Source of the DNA: Ailurus styani
Taxonomy: Eukaryota > Chordata > Mammalia > Carnivora > Ailuridae
Assembly (NCBI GenBank): GCA_002007465.1
Contig: LNAC01000108.1
Span: 948,399 to 1,012,398 of the forward strand
Direction: 5' to 3'
DNA: 64,000 nt
The position numbers and the translations under genes were made by a program. Of this stretch, positions 11,093-64,000 are shown piece by piece (the first letter of the stretch is position 1; each line of letters opens with the position of its first letter). A model generated the notes under the pieces. The model ran no database searches and was not told where the DNA came from. It was given only the letters and a program-made list of their open reading frames with translations.

Positions 11093-11285
11093 GCAGTTGG
11101 CAAACTTTATTTTCTTTCAAGGGCCAGATAGTAAATATTTTAGGCTTTGCAGCTCACATATGGTCTATGTCACAAACTCTTCTTTGTATGTATTTTTTGG
11201 CTTTGGGCCAAAGTCTGGCAGCTTTGGCCTATATCATAGCTGCCAGGCTGTTATCAAAACCTTTTGTCATTACCAACCTGCTATG
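11093..11285 (+). mobile_element. hAT-type MITE relic
   Basis: Begins 'agttggcaaacttt', then 'gggccagatagtaaatattt' and 'aggctttgcagctcacatat': the familiar mammalian hAT-Charlie MITE. The same family appears inverted at 22448-22704. Confidence 0.8.
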
Positions 11286-11548
11286 TGAACATGGTATCTC
11301 ATTGAATTATTAATTTGCATTTCACTTATGAGGAAAGTTCATCCTTCATGTTCCTTTTCTGTGAAATGTTCATTCAAATCCTTTTATATGTGTATTTGGT
11401 TGTTTCTATTTTTATTGAGGTATAAGAATCTTAATCTTCATTAGAGAAATGACCCTTTCTCATAGAATATACGATAAAATCTTTTCAGCCAGTTTATCTT
11501 TAATCTTTTGGTTTGCCTTGTGTTTTCTTTTCCTTAGGAATTATTTTT

Positions 11549-11720
11549 TGGATTTATTTATTTTAGAGAGAAAGCATGTGTGGAAAGAGGGGCAGAGGGA
11601 GAGGGAGAAGAGAAGCAGAGCGTGGAGCCCAACGTGGGGCTTAATCCCTGACCCTGACATCATGACTCGTGCCGAAGTCAAGAGTTGGACACTCAACCAA
11701 CTGAGCCACCCAGGCACCTC
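11549..11720 (-). mobile_element. CAN-SINE, antisense, in old L1
   Basis: AG-rich body, 'gacatcatgactcgtgcc', head 'gccacccaggcacctc'. Imperfect 'taggaatt' / 'tagaaatt' flanks. Confidence 0.9.
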
Positions 11721-11876
11721 TAGAAATTTTTTAGTCACATTTGATCTGTTACTGTTTTACTCAATAAATTAGTCTTTTACTCTAGATTTTGTGTCATTTT
11801 TAGAAAGGCCTTTCCTCAGTTTAAGACTTAAAATAATTTTTCCATTTTTTACATTAGTATTGTATTTTTAATGTCT

Positions 11877-12058
11877 TTTAAAGATTTTATTTATTAGAGA
11901 GAGTGAAAGAGAGCACTCATGAGAGAGCACAAGTTGGGGGGGGGCAGAAGGAGAGGGAAAAGCAGACTCCCTGCTAAGCAGGGAGGCCAGTGTGGGACTT
12001 GATCCCAGGACCCTGAGCTGAGGCAGATATTTAACCTTCTGAGCCACCCAGTTGCCCC
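11877..12058 (-). mobile_element. CAN-SINE, antisense, in old L1
   Basis: 'taaagattttatttattaga' tail, G-run body, head 'gccacccagttgcccc'. A short internal deletion removes part of the 'atcatgacctgagc' block. Confidence 0.9.
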
Positions 12059-12505
12059 TAATTTTTTATGTTTAAACATTAAATACATCTGGAAATTATT
12101 TGGACAGGAGTTAAGAATCTACTTTTTCCAAGTGGTACCCTTTTCTCTCAATACCATATCCTGCATTTAAATGTAGTAATTTTGGAAAGTTGCTTACAAT
12201 ATTACTTTTTACTGTTGACTTCTCATATACTATTTAAATTAAGCTGCTGACCACATGAAATGCATATTCTTTCATCATGAACAGTTACTGAGCATGTGCT
12301 GTGTGGTCTAGTACTAAGGATAAAGTGTTTTCTTGAGAAGGCTGTAAATAACCCTGGCCTTTAGTTGCTTACAGTCCAGTGGATTTATCACACCATATGT
12401 ATGTGTGTGTTTAAACATCCTACTTCTATATTTATGTTTTTCCCTAATTCTTTCTTACTATGAGAATTTTCAAGTAAATAGAATAAGTGAAGGGATATTA
12501 CATTT

Positions 12506-12701
12506 TTTTTTTAAAGATTTTATTTATTTATTTGACAGAGAGAGAGAGATCACAAGTAGGCAGAGAGGCAGGCAGAGAGAGAGGAGGAAGCAGGCTCCCT
12601 GCCGAGCAGAGAGCCTGACGTGGGCCTCGATCCCAGGACCCTGAGATCATGACCTGAGCCGAAGGCAGAGGCTTTAAACCGCTGAGCCACCCAGGCGCCC
12701 C
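12506..12701 (-). mobile_element. Young CAN-SINE, antisense, perfect duplication
   Basis: Perfect 14-bp duplication gggatattacattt at 12492-12505 and 12702-12715. Complete with head 'gccacccaggcgcccc'. Confidence 0.97.
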
Positions 12702-14369
12702 GGGATATTACATTTAATGTCTATAATGTTGTGCATGCTCTCATTCTCCCTGCTGCTCTATGTGGTATATATGTGAAAGTAAGTTGTAGATATTCCTAAG
12801 AGTTTAGCATCTGTTGTTTGATTATTTAATTAAGTAAAATTATGATTTTCTAATTTTGTTATTTCTTCTGTTTTTCTGGTTCTGAGGAGGGCGAAACTAG
12901 CTATCTTTTAATCATTTCATCCCTAGAACTTAGTGCAGTTCTTACCATAGAGTGGTTTCCTAATAAATATGTGATGAATGAATGAGTACTTTAGGCAGTG
13001 GGAAACTGTTGAAGGATTTCAAGGGGAAGGTATGATATGGAATGATTTATGGTTTAGAAAGATAATTTTGTGTCTTTATGGAGGAGGGCAACTTGAGGAA
13101 TGTTTTTATTTGGACTTCGTATTAGTTCGAACTTGACTATATGTAATCCAACTCAAACCAACTTAAACAAAAAGAAGAATATATCCTGGATCATGGAATC
13201 CAAGGAATGATTTGAAGAACCATCCTAATTAAGGGTTCATCTGGGCTTCAGGAACAAATAAAAACAAAGCTGTTGGTACCATGAGTATTTTGTCTTTGCT
13301 TCATTCTGTTTTTTATTGGGTCCAGTTTGCTTGCTCATGGATCAGTTAATGTGCTTTAGGAATAGGGCTTGCAATAATATGATTGTTTCCTAGATGTTCA
13401 TGTAGATGTCCACAGTAAGAGATGTGGAGTGTTGGAGTGATGCCATGTGGAGGTGATTGGAGAGATACTAAGTAGTACAGTTGACAGAATTGTTTCAGAG
13501 GGAAGGAGAATTGGACTTACTCTTTTCATGAGCAAACTGCTGGCTTGGTGATGCTGTTAATCAAGTGACAGAAATACAAGAGGAGTATTGAAGAAGAGCT
13601 TGAAATGGGAACATGATGAACTTGGTTTTAGAAGTACTAAGTTGGAGATCCCTAGGGATTTAGAGGAGCTTGGTGAGTGTGGAGATCTGAATCTTGGAAG
13701 AAAGGTCTAAGCTAAAATACTTAGGAAGTTCACAGCAAAGGTAAAATTATAGTGGTAAGTTAAACAGTTCCAAATGTATAAAGTGAGGAGACAGCTGGCA
13801 TATTGAGGGCTCAACAGAGGAAGAGGTAGTATGAAATAAATTAATAGACTAGTTAGGAAGATAGGAAGAAGTATAGTTTCAATAGAAACTAAAGGCCTTT
13901 ATTCCAGGAGGGATATGCCACATGAGGATTGAAAAAAAAATCAATTGGATTTGACCATTGGGAAATCACTGAAGATCTTAATGAAAGCAGTTCCAATGCA
14001 AAGTTGGGACCCAGGTTGCATTAAGTTCAAAGGATTAATGACTAGAAGATGAAGTAGAAACAAACCGGTTTAGACTTTTTTCTAGAGGTGTTTGACTGTG
14101 AAGGAGAGGTGAATGAGGGCTGGGGAAACAAATAAGGGCTGGGAGGTTTTTTTTTATTTTGTAATGGGAGAGATGTGGACATGCAGTTTCAAACAGTAAA
14201 TAGTTTTTAAATTTATTCTGGCTTGGATAAATTTTATTCTCTGTGTTTAAATATTTACCGTTATTAACTGCTGTCTTTATTAGACCAGAGACAGTGAGAC
14301 TTTTAAGTCCAGAGACCTGGGTTCTAATCTCACTTCCCCAGAATAATCACTATAGTAATTAAAATTATC

Positions 14370-14585
14370 GCTTTTATATTCCCTTCTGTGTGTCAGTCAC
14401 TGTGTTAAAAGGCCTTTTATACATACTATCATTAATCCTCACCACAAATTAATCTCTAAGGTGAGTATTATATACTGTTTGATAGATTAAAAAAACCTGA
14501 GAGTTTACTTCTCAGGATCAGATAGATTTTTAGTGATCACACTATGATTCCAACACAGATATGTCTGGTTCTGAAGTTGGCAAGT
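14370..14585 (+). mobile_element. MIR SINE relic
   Basis: 'ctgtgtgtcagtcactgtgt' then 'cattaatcctcaccaca', 'aaggtgagtattata' and 'ctgagag...actatgattccaacacag' follow MIR order. Ancient and diverged. Confidence 0.8.
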
Positions 14586-14588
14586 TCT

Positions 14589-14616
14589 CTCTCTCTCTCT
14601 CTTTTTTTTTTTTTTG
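14589..14616. repeat. (CT)n / T-run low complexity
   Basis: CT dinucleotide run followed by about 15 T. Confidence 0.9.
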
Positions 14617-14865
14617 TATCACATTGCATCCTTTCTAACCTAATAGCTAGCTTATCACGTTTTAGGTCCCTATTTCCTTATCCGTCACATTAGGATAGTC
14701 ATATCTGTCACACCTATATCAAAGTACTAATTGAATACTGTGCTATTATTTTTTATATTTTGTTTGAAAAGAAAAATTATATATTTGGTTAAGTACCAGA
14801 CAGACCTTATAAATGTGGTCATCTTTAGCACTATCGTTTGTCTAAACAGTATTTTACTTTTTAAG

Positions 14866-57863
<42,998 letters not shown>

Positions 57864-58145
57864 GTATCAAATTCAGTAATTGTTCTAAAATGTATTGCAT
57901 TTTAAATAATTTTGATAGATCTTATGATTCAAGCTGAAAAATTATAGTGTATATGGTTGTTTGGTATTGCTTTTATACTCTTCTTAATGAACCACTGCCC
58001 CTGATTTAAAAGTCTTGATCATATAGCCTTTCATAGCCAAATTGAGACTGTTAGTAGAATAACAGAAATTGAGGGTGGTGCATTTTATTAGATTATGGAC
58101 AAAAAAGGCAAAAATAGCAAATTCACAAAAAGTGACATAGGTGTT

Positions 58146-58198
58146 TGTGTGTGTGTGTGTGTACACACATATGTATGTATATACATATATACATATAC
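58146..58198. repeat. Alternating purine-pyrimidine run (GT/AC/AT)
   Basis: Every step alternates purine and pyrimidine for about 52 bases, with internal palindromes gtgtgtacacac and tatgtatatacata. Confidence 0.93.
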
Positions 58199-58259
58199 TT
58201 CTATAAATCATGTTAGTTTCATTTAAAAATTTTTAAATGCATATTAAAATAACAGACAT

Positions 58260-58419
58260 GGGGCCCCTGGGTGGCTTAGTCAGGTAAGTGTCTGCCTTCA
58301 GCTCAGGTCATGATTCCAGGGCCCTGGGATTGAGCCCTGCTCAGCGGGGAGTCTGCTTCTCCCTCTCCCTGCTCATGTGCTCTTTCTCTCAAATAAAGAA
58401 ATAAAGTCTTTAAAAAAAT
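58260..58419 (+). mobile_element. CAN-SINE, sense
   Basis: 'ggggcccctgggtggcttag', 'aagtgtctgccttcagctca', tail 'aataaagtctttaaaaaaa'. Part of the middle is deleted. Confidence 0.92.
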
Positions 58420-59465
58420 GATATACCATTATTTGTCTATCACATTAGCAAAAATAATTATAACTATTGTTGATATGAATTCTGTGAAGGGAATTAGCCT
58501 TCATAGCTAGTGGTAATTAGTATACACTTTCTAGAAAGCAGTTTTGACCACATGTTTGAGGAATGTTTTTGAATGTTTATACTCTGAAGTACAGACATCA
58601 TTTGCACAAAATTAGAAATAACTTCATTGCCCACCAGGTGTTATGTTTAAGTAAATTATAGTATATTTATAGTTGTATATTATGTAGCCCAAAAAAGTGT
58701 TTACAAAGTAACTTCTGTTAACATGTAAAAATACTAATATTAAAGCATTAAATGAATAAAATGAGTATGAATTCTGTGTGCCTCAGTATATGTTAACATA
58801 TAGTGATTTAAAAACCAGTCCTATAAATATGTAATAAAATGAAATACACCAAAATGTGTTGATAGTGGTTATCATCTTGGGTGGTAATGCTCTGGATGTT
58901 GTTGATTTTTCTTTTCTCTATTTGCCAAATTTTCTTCCATTTCTATGGTGGGGGTGGGGGGTGTTCTTTTAGTTAGGCATTCATTCCTAAAGTTTTGTTT
59001 TTAATTATAAAAGTAGTATATGCTCAGTGTAACTGTTAAAACAGTAAGTTGAAGGCATATAAGGACAGTTTTCTCTCCTTCATTCCCAGTCTCTGAGATA
59101 ACCAGTGTTACAGCATCTGTCCTTCTGTGCCACACACTTATGAATGTGTATAGATGTTTTAGATGTGTATAGTTTTTTGCTTAGCTTTTAACAAAATGGG
59201 GCTGATACCATACACATTGTTTTGCAGCTTACTTTTCTCAATCTGTGTATCCCTCCAGGTGAATATAAATCAAATTACTTCCTTTATAAAAGAAAGCTGT
59301 GCAATATTGCGGAGTATGAACATACCAGTTATTCACCCTTTCTTCTTTTAAGTATTCAGGTTACTCCCCCTTATTTTTAAAAACAGTGCTTTAGTAAATA
59401 TTTTACTTGAATGCCTGATGATTTTGTGCTTTTATTTTTAGGTTAAAGTATATATAGATCGATCT

Positions 59466-59648
59466 TTCTTTCTTTTACATTTTATTTATTTAAGAGAAAG
59501 TATGGGCAGGGGGAGGGCCAGAGAGAGAGGGAGAGGCAGATGCCCCGCTGAGCAGGAAGCTAAAGGTAGTAGGGCTCAATCCCAGGACCCTTGAATCATG
59601 ACCTGAGCTGAAGGCAGATGCTTAACCAACTGAGCCACCCAGGTACCC
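59466..59648 (-). mobile_element. CAN-SINE, antisense, in old L1
   Basis: 'ttttacattttatttattta' tail, G-rich body, head 'gccacccaggtaccccc'. Confidence 0.92.
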
Positions 59649-59682
59649 CCAAATATAGATTTTTCTAATTTTAAGATATTTT

Positions 59683-59896
59683 TTTTCTTTTTCTTTTTCT
59701 TTTTTTTTTTTTTTAAGATTTTATTTATTTATTTGACACAGAGAGAGAGATTACAAGTAGGCAGAGAGACAGGGAGAGGAGGAAGCAGGCTCCCTGCCGA
59801 GCAGAGAGCCCGATGCGGGCCTTGATCCCAGGACGCTGAGATCATGACCTGAGCCGAAAGCAGAGGCTTTAACCCACTGAGCCACCCAGGCGCCCA
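59683..59896 (-). mobile_element. Young CAN-SINE, antisense, perfect duplication
   Basis: Perfect 16-bp duplication aattttaagatatttt at 59667-59682 and 59897-59912, with a TTTTTC-rich tail. Confidence 0.97.
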
Positions 59897-61099
59897 AATT
59901 TTAAGATATTTTCATTTTACTTTCCAGAATGGTTAAGTTATAGCTATACCAACAGTGTTGCACGTGCCCATTTCTTGAATTCTCCTCTTTCTAATGTTTA
60001 TTATTCTGATGGTCTGATGGCTTAAAAAAAAAAAAAGGCATCTGGTGGCCCCAGTTTGTATTTTCCAATTTTTATGAAGTAGAATGTCTTTTTATGCTGT
60101 TGGTCATTCAGACTTTTCCTTTCTATCTGCAGGATCTCTTTTATGTCGGGGATGGGAACTCTGATGTATATGCTTGAAACACAATTTTCCAGTATATTTT
60201 TGTCTTCCAGTTTTTGTTTGTATATTTGCCATTCAAAATTTTTTCCTTCTTACATAGTTTAATAATGAGCATTTGTTTCCCTTTAAAATTCCTCATTTTT
60301 CTTTGTTGCTTAGGATGGTCTTCCTACTTAAGTATTTAAATTGTCATTACTTTATTTCTAAAATATTTGTTGTTTTAAGATTATCTTTAATACATCTGAA
60401 GTTCACTTCTGTACATGATACAAGTATATTTCTGATGAATGACATTTGTGATGGGTGTCTAATTATGCAAGCAGCATTCATTTTCCCCAGAGTCAAAAGA
60501 GTACTTTCATTATTTAATTACTGTTCCCATTATATTTTGATTCAGTTTCTTGATTGTAGAAGGTATTTTTTAAATGACCATATGAGAGGACTTTTATAGG
60601 TTCTTTCAACCAAAATTTATTGCCATGTGTGCATTTTGGTTAGGTGAAAATTGTGAAGATTCTAAACAGACTTCCTGTACTTTTAGAGTTTATGATATAC
60701 GGATCTAAAGAACATTTTCTAGTTTTATCAATGGAGATGTCAAGAAATGGGGTATTGATTCCCGTTCTGATTTGAATATAATCAAAACGTCATTGCTGTG
60801 ATTTTAGTCAAAAATATTTGACTGCTTTACATACCAAATACTCTGCTACCTATAAAATACTCTCTAATTTGTGAGACAAGTCATAAACTTATGAAAGTTT
60901 TTTCTAGTATATTTATCATGTTGTTTATATTAATAAATGAGTACATAAGACTATTAAGAAGAGTCTAATAAATTGTCAGCTAATTGTTTTAGAAAGTATT
61001 ATGAACCTTTTACCAATTTTGACAAATAATTTTTCCTTAACTGTAAAGAATTTTAAAAGGTTATTTATGTTGACATCTCAAATGTGCTTCCTCTTTTCT

Positions 61100-61230
61100 T
61101 TTTTCTGATTATAAAAATAATTATGCTTATTGTAAAAAATTTTGGAAATACATAAAAATGTAAAGAAATAAACTAAATTCAACTATAATATCAACACCTG
61201 GGCCACCACTGTTAACATTAGCCAAAAAGG
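61100..61230 (-). mobile_element. Old L1 3'-end-type relic
   Basis: 'attataaaaataattatgct' and 'gggccaccactgttaacatt' echo the start of the element at 58980. Diverged. Confidence 0.5.
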
Positions 61231-61309
61231 GGATAATTGACAAAAGAAACAAATAGGCAAATAACAAAACACATAGCTAACAAGCATAATTTACCAGGAA
61301 TGCCTAACA

Positions 61310-61550
61310 ATCACTTACTGTGTTTGCTATGTATTAATATAAGCTTATTTCATATATTAACTCATTTATTTGTTAGTGTACCCCTCTGATGTATAAGGAC
61401 TCTCATCATCACCATTTTCTGCTGAGGCACAGTGGGTTAAAATCTTGCCTAAAGTCCCCAAGGTAGTAGTTGGCAGGGCCAGGATGTGAATCCAGATGGT
61501 TTATTTTCAGAGCCTGTTCTTATGATCACTTTGGTGGACTGCCTCTCTAA
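61310..61550 (+). mobile_element. MIR SINE relic
   Basis: 'attaactcatttatttgtta', 'accattttctgctgaggcac', 'aggtagtagttggcagggcc' and 'tgtgaatccagatgg' are MIR landmarks in order. Confidence 0.85.
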
Positions 61551-61731
61551 TATGAAGGATGCTCAGCTATAACCAAGGAAAAATTTCACCCATTAGGCTG
61601 ATTGAAAGTTGAAAGATTGAAAAGTTTAATAATACCAAGTATTAGTGAAGTGAAAATATGTGTACATTTTTCTTACGTGGAGGCCTTTTCAGAGGGCAAG
61701 TTGATGTGACTATTAAAACTTCAAATGCATG

Positions 61732-61850
61732 GAGGGGTACCTGCTGGGTTCAGTCAGTGGAGTGTGCGACTCTTGGTCCCGGGGTTGTGAGTTCAAGTCC
61801 CATGTTGAGTATAGCGATTACTTAAAAATCTTTAAAAAAAAAAAAATCAA
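61732..61850 (+). mobile_element. Short CAN-SINE, sense
   Basis: 'gaggggtacctgctgggttc', 'gtgtgcgactcttggtcccg', 'tgagttcaagtcccatgttg', A-tail. Duplication aaaactt[c/t]aaatgcatg from 61716 and 61851. Confidence 0.93.
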
Positions 61851-62149
61851 AAAACTTTAAATGCATGTAGATTCTTCTGTCTAGTAAATCCATTGATCAG
61901 TATTTTTCCCCAAAGAAATGCACACATGTGTGTATAGACATTTACTGGTATTTTTGTTGTAACATTGTTTTTAACAGCAAAAAATTAGAAACCATTATGT
62001 GTTCATCAAAATAATAATGGTTCAATCATCTATAATATGTCTGTACTATTAAATACCATGGAGTAGTTAAAAAGCAATGAATTGCTCTTAATAAATATTT
62101 AAATGGAAAACTCTTAGGGACATACATTTTGAAAGTAGTGTGGTCCAAT

Positions 62150-64000
62150 ATTTACATTATGATAAAATACACATATCATAAAACTTACTGTTTTAAAGCG
62201 TATAATTCAGTGGCATTAAGTACATTCAGGATGTTGTACAATTGTCATCACTATGTTGCTCTATAATACCCTAAATGGAAATCTCATACCCATTTAGTAG
62301 CCAGTCCCTCTTACCTCCTCCATTTCGTCCCCTGGCAACCATTAATCTGCTTTTATCTCTAAGGATTTGCCTATTCTGCATGTTTCATTTAAGTAGAATT
62401 ATACAATTTTATGTGGCCTTTTGTGTCTGGCCTCGTTCAGCATAGGGTTCACCTGTGTTATAGCATGAATCAGTACTTCATTCCTTTTATGTCTGAATTA
62501 TTTAATTCTTGAATATACCACATTTTATTTATCCACTCATCTGTTCACAGACATTTGAGTAGTTTCTACATTTTGGCTATCATGAAAAGTGAATGATACT
62601 GTGAACTGTGAACATTCATGTATAGGTTTGTGTTAGAATGCCTGTTTTCAGTTCTTTTGGGTCTTATACCTACAGGTGGAATCACAGGGTCATATGGTAG
62701 GTAGCTCTGTGATTAGCTTGTTGAGAAACCACCAAACCACCATATTCCACAGTGGCTGCACCATTTTATGTTCTCAGCAACAATGTATGAGGGTTCTATT
62801 TATCTCCATAGCCTTATCAACATTTCTTAATTTCCTTTTTTCTTAATAGTTGTCTAATGGATGTGAGGTGATATCTCATTGTAGTTTTGATTTGCATTTC
62901 CCTAATGACTAAATGTCATTGAGCGTTTTTTCATGTACTTGTTGGCCATTTGTTTCTGTCCTCTTTTGATAAATATTTAAGTCCTTTGCTCCATTTCTGT
63001 ATTGGGTCATTTGTCTCTTTGTTGTTGAGTTGTAGGATTTCTTTTTATATTCTGGATATTAAACTATCAGATATGTGATTTGTAAATACCTTTTCTTAGT
63101 CTCTAGGTTTTCTTTTCACTCTCTTGTTAGTGTACTTTGATGCATAAAAATTTTGAATTTTGATGAAGTCCAGTTTATTTTTCCTGTTGCTTGTGCTTTT
63201 GAAAGAATCCATTGTCAAATTGAAGTTCATGAAGATTTACCCCTCTGTCTTCTTTTAAGAGTTTTATGGTTTTAGCTCTTATGTTTAGGTCATTGATCCA
63301 TTTTGAATTCACTTTTTTATCTCATTGAAGGTTGGGATACATGTGTGTTAGGGATAATTGGGTATGTAGATACCCAGTTTCCCACCACCATTTGTTGAAG
63401 AGACTGTTCTTTCTCCATTGAATGGTCTTGACATCCTTGTTGAAATCATTTGACGTGTTTTTATTTTGGACTCTCAATTCTAATATATTGGTCTGTATGG
63501 TTATTCATATGGCAATACACACTATTTTGATTACTGTTGCTTTGTACTAAATTTTGAAATAGGAAACTGTGATTCTTCAAGGTTCCTTGCAATTCCATAT
63601 GAATTTGAGGATTGGCTTTTCCCTTTCTGGGAAAAAAGAGATTTTGACAGGATTGCACTGAATCTGTAGATTGCCTTAGGCGATATTGCCATTTTAATAG
63701 TATTCTCTTCAGATCCATAAATATGAAATGTTTTTCTTAAGTATTCTTTAATTTCTTAGCATTTTTTTTATAGTTTTAAGTGTGTAAGTCATGTACCTCC
63801 TTGGTTCAGTTTATTCTTAAGTATTCTTTCTGATATGATTGTAAATTGAATTGCTTTCTTAATTTCCTTTTTGGATTGTTCTTTCCAAGTGATTTTTGTG
63901 TTGCTTGTATCCTGTAACTTTGCTGAATTCATTTATTAACTCTAATAACAATTTCTTGTGTGTGTGTGTGTATTCTTTAGAGTTTTCTATATATAGGCTT
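62150..64000 (-). mobile_element. L1 3' end and ORF2 fragment, antisense, running off the window
   Basis: 'gataaaatacacatatcata', 'tataattcagtggcattaag', 'gtggctgcaccattttatgt', 'caccatttgttgaagagact' run in antisense L1 order. A broken ORF2 remnant lies at 63461-63718 on the minus strand. Less degraded than the relic at the left edge, more than the element at 50022. Confidence 0.88.

Larger units (their letters stand above)
10560..12180 (-). mobile_element. Old L1 (L1M-type) 3' portion, antisense, broken by other insertions
   Basis: 'tctataggattaataaaac', 'gaaatgctggctcaaagg', 'gtttatactcttaccaa' and the stretch near 11780-11870 follow the order of antisense L1 3'/ORF2 sequence. It is split by a hAT MITE and two SINEs. 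Very diverged; borders are rough. Confidence 0.55.
1..14865. other. Upstream ZMYM4 intron, no coding exon seen
   Basis: This stretch holds retroelements listed separately: an old antisense L1 at the left edge, a dense SINE cluster at 3.6-5.3 kb, an L2 at 8.7-10.2 kb and an old L1 at 10.6-12.2 kb. Between 12716 and 14360 I recognise only low-complexity AT-rich sequence, with faint L2-like text near 12890-12990. The first coding exon and promoter are not in it: I see no CpG-rich region and no exon encoding the family's N-terminal residues. Confidence 0.8.
58980..60600 (-). mobile_element. Old L1M 3' portion, antisense, split by two SINEs
   Basis: 'aattataaaagtagtatatg', 'gagataaccagtgttacagc', 'gtttttgcttagcttttaa...' then 'ggttaagttatagctatacc' and a distal part to about 60590 follow the antisense L1 order. 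Diverged; borders approximate. Confidence 0.65.
57864..64000. other. Downstream intron, no exon found
   Basis: Over 6 kb without a further exon. It holds SINEs at 58260, 59466, 59683 and 61732, an old L1 at 58980-60600, a MIR at 61310 and an L1 running off the right edge. 60600-61100 is unrecognised. Confidence 0.7.

Noticed and set aside
57864..64000. Search for the next ZMYM4 exon
   Set aside because: No stretch encodes the expected continuation after L-C-L-G-I-Q-Q with proper splice sites; it should lie further downstream.

Overview
The window is nuclear DNA from a mammal of the order Carnivora. It is AT-rich and full of tRNA-Lys-derived CAN-SINEs (about 45 copies, most with the head G-G-C-G-C-C-T-G-G-G-T-G-G-C-T-C-A-G), carnivore-type L1 fragments, and older mammalian MIR, L2, L1M and hAT relics. 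Many SINEs carry the GTGGGTTAAAGCC head and the 'GCCTGCCTCTCTGCCTAC' body form that I associate with mustelids (mink, ferret, otter, badger). The order is certain from the sequence; the family is an inference.

The only gene I can support is ZMYM4 (zinc finger MYM-type containing 4), on the + strand. I find 24 consecutive coding exons from 14866 to 57863, all with AG/GT borders and with phases that join into one uninterrupted frame of 1,286 codons from an internal Met. The true first coding exon (about 30 residues in human ZMYM4) lies upstream. The last ~230 residues and the 3' UTR lie downstream. Layout: 1-14865 is upstream intron; exon 1 (14866-15390) is the acidic N-terminus; exons 2-4 hold a linker with two SUMO-consensus motifs; exons 5-13 (24692-37597) hold a run of MYM zinc fingers; exons 14-18 are a Ser/Pro/Val-rich linker; exons 19-21 are acidic and then strongly basic (nuclear-localisation type); exons 22-24 open the C-terminal domain derived from a Crypton-type tyrosine recombinase. 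57864-64000 is downstream intron.

The introns are built largely from retroelements. The main structures are an old antisense L1 (49200-54780) split by a younger 3.6 kb antisense L1 (50022-53602), a second young L1 3' end (47287-47933), a short sense L1 3' end (28871-29111), L2 relics at 8720-10160, 28080-28445 and 56900-57655, several MIRs, hAT-type MITEs, and SINE clusters including a dimeric SINE and a SINE inside a SINE. A single N at 50499 separates two near-identical ~64 bp copies and is most likely an unmerged assembly join.

I see no second gene, no RNA gene, no CRISPR and no novel multi-gene system. The observations most worth following up are two consecutive weak GTTGGT splice donors around a 54-nt in-frame exon, the domesticated recombinase domain, a repeat-free intronic block that could be regulatory, and the assembly artefact.
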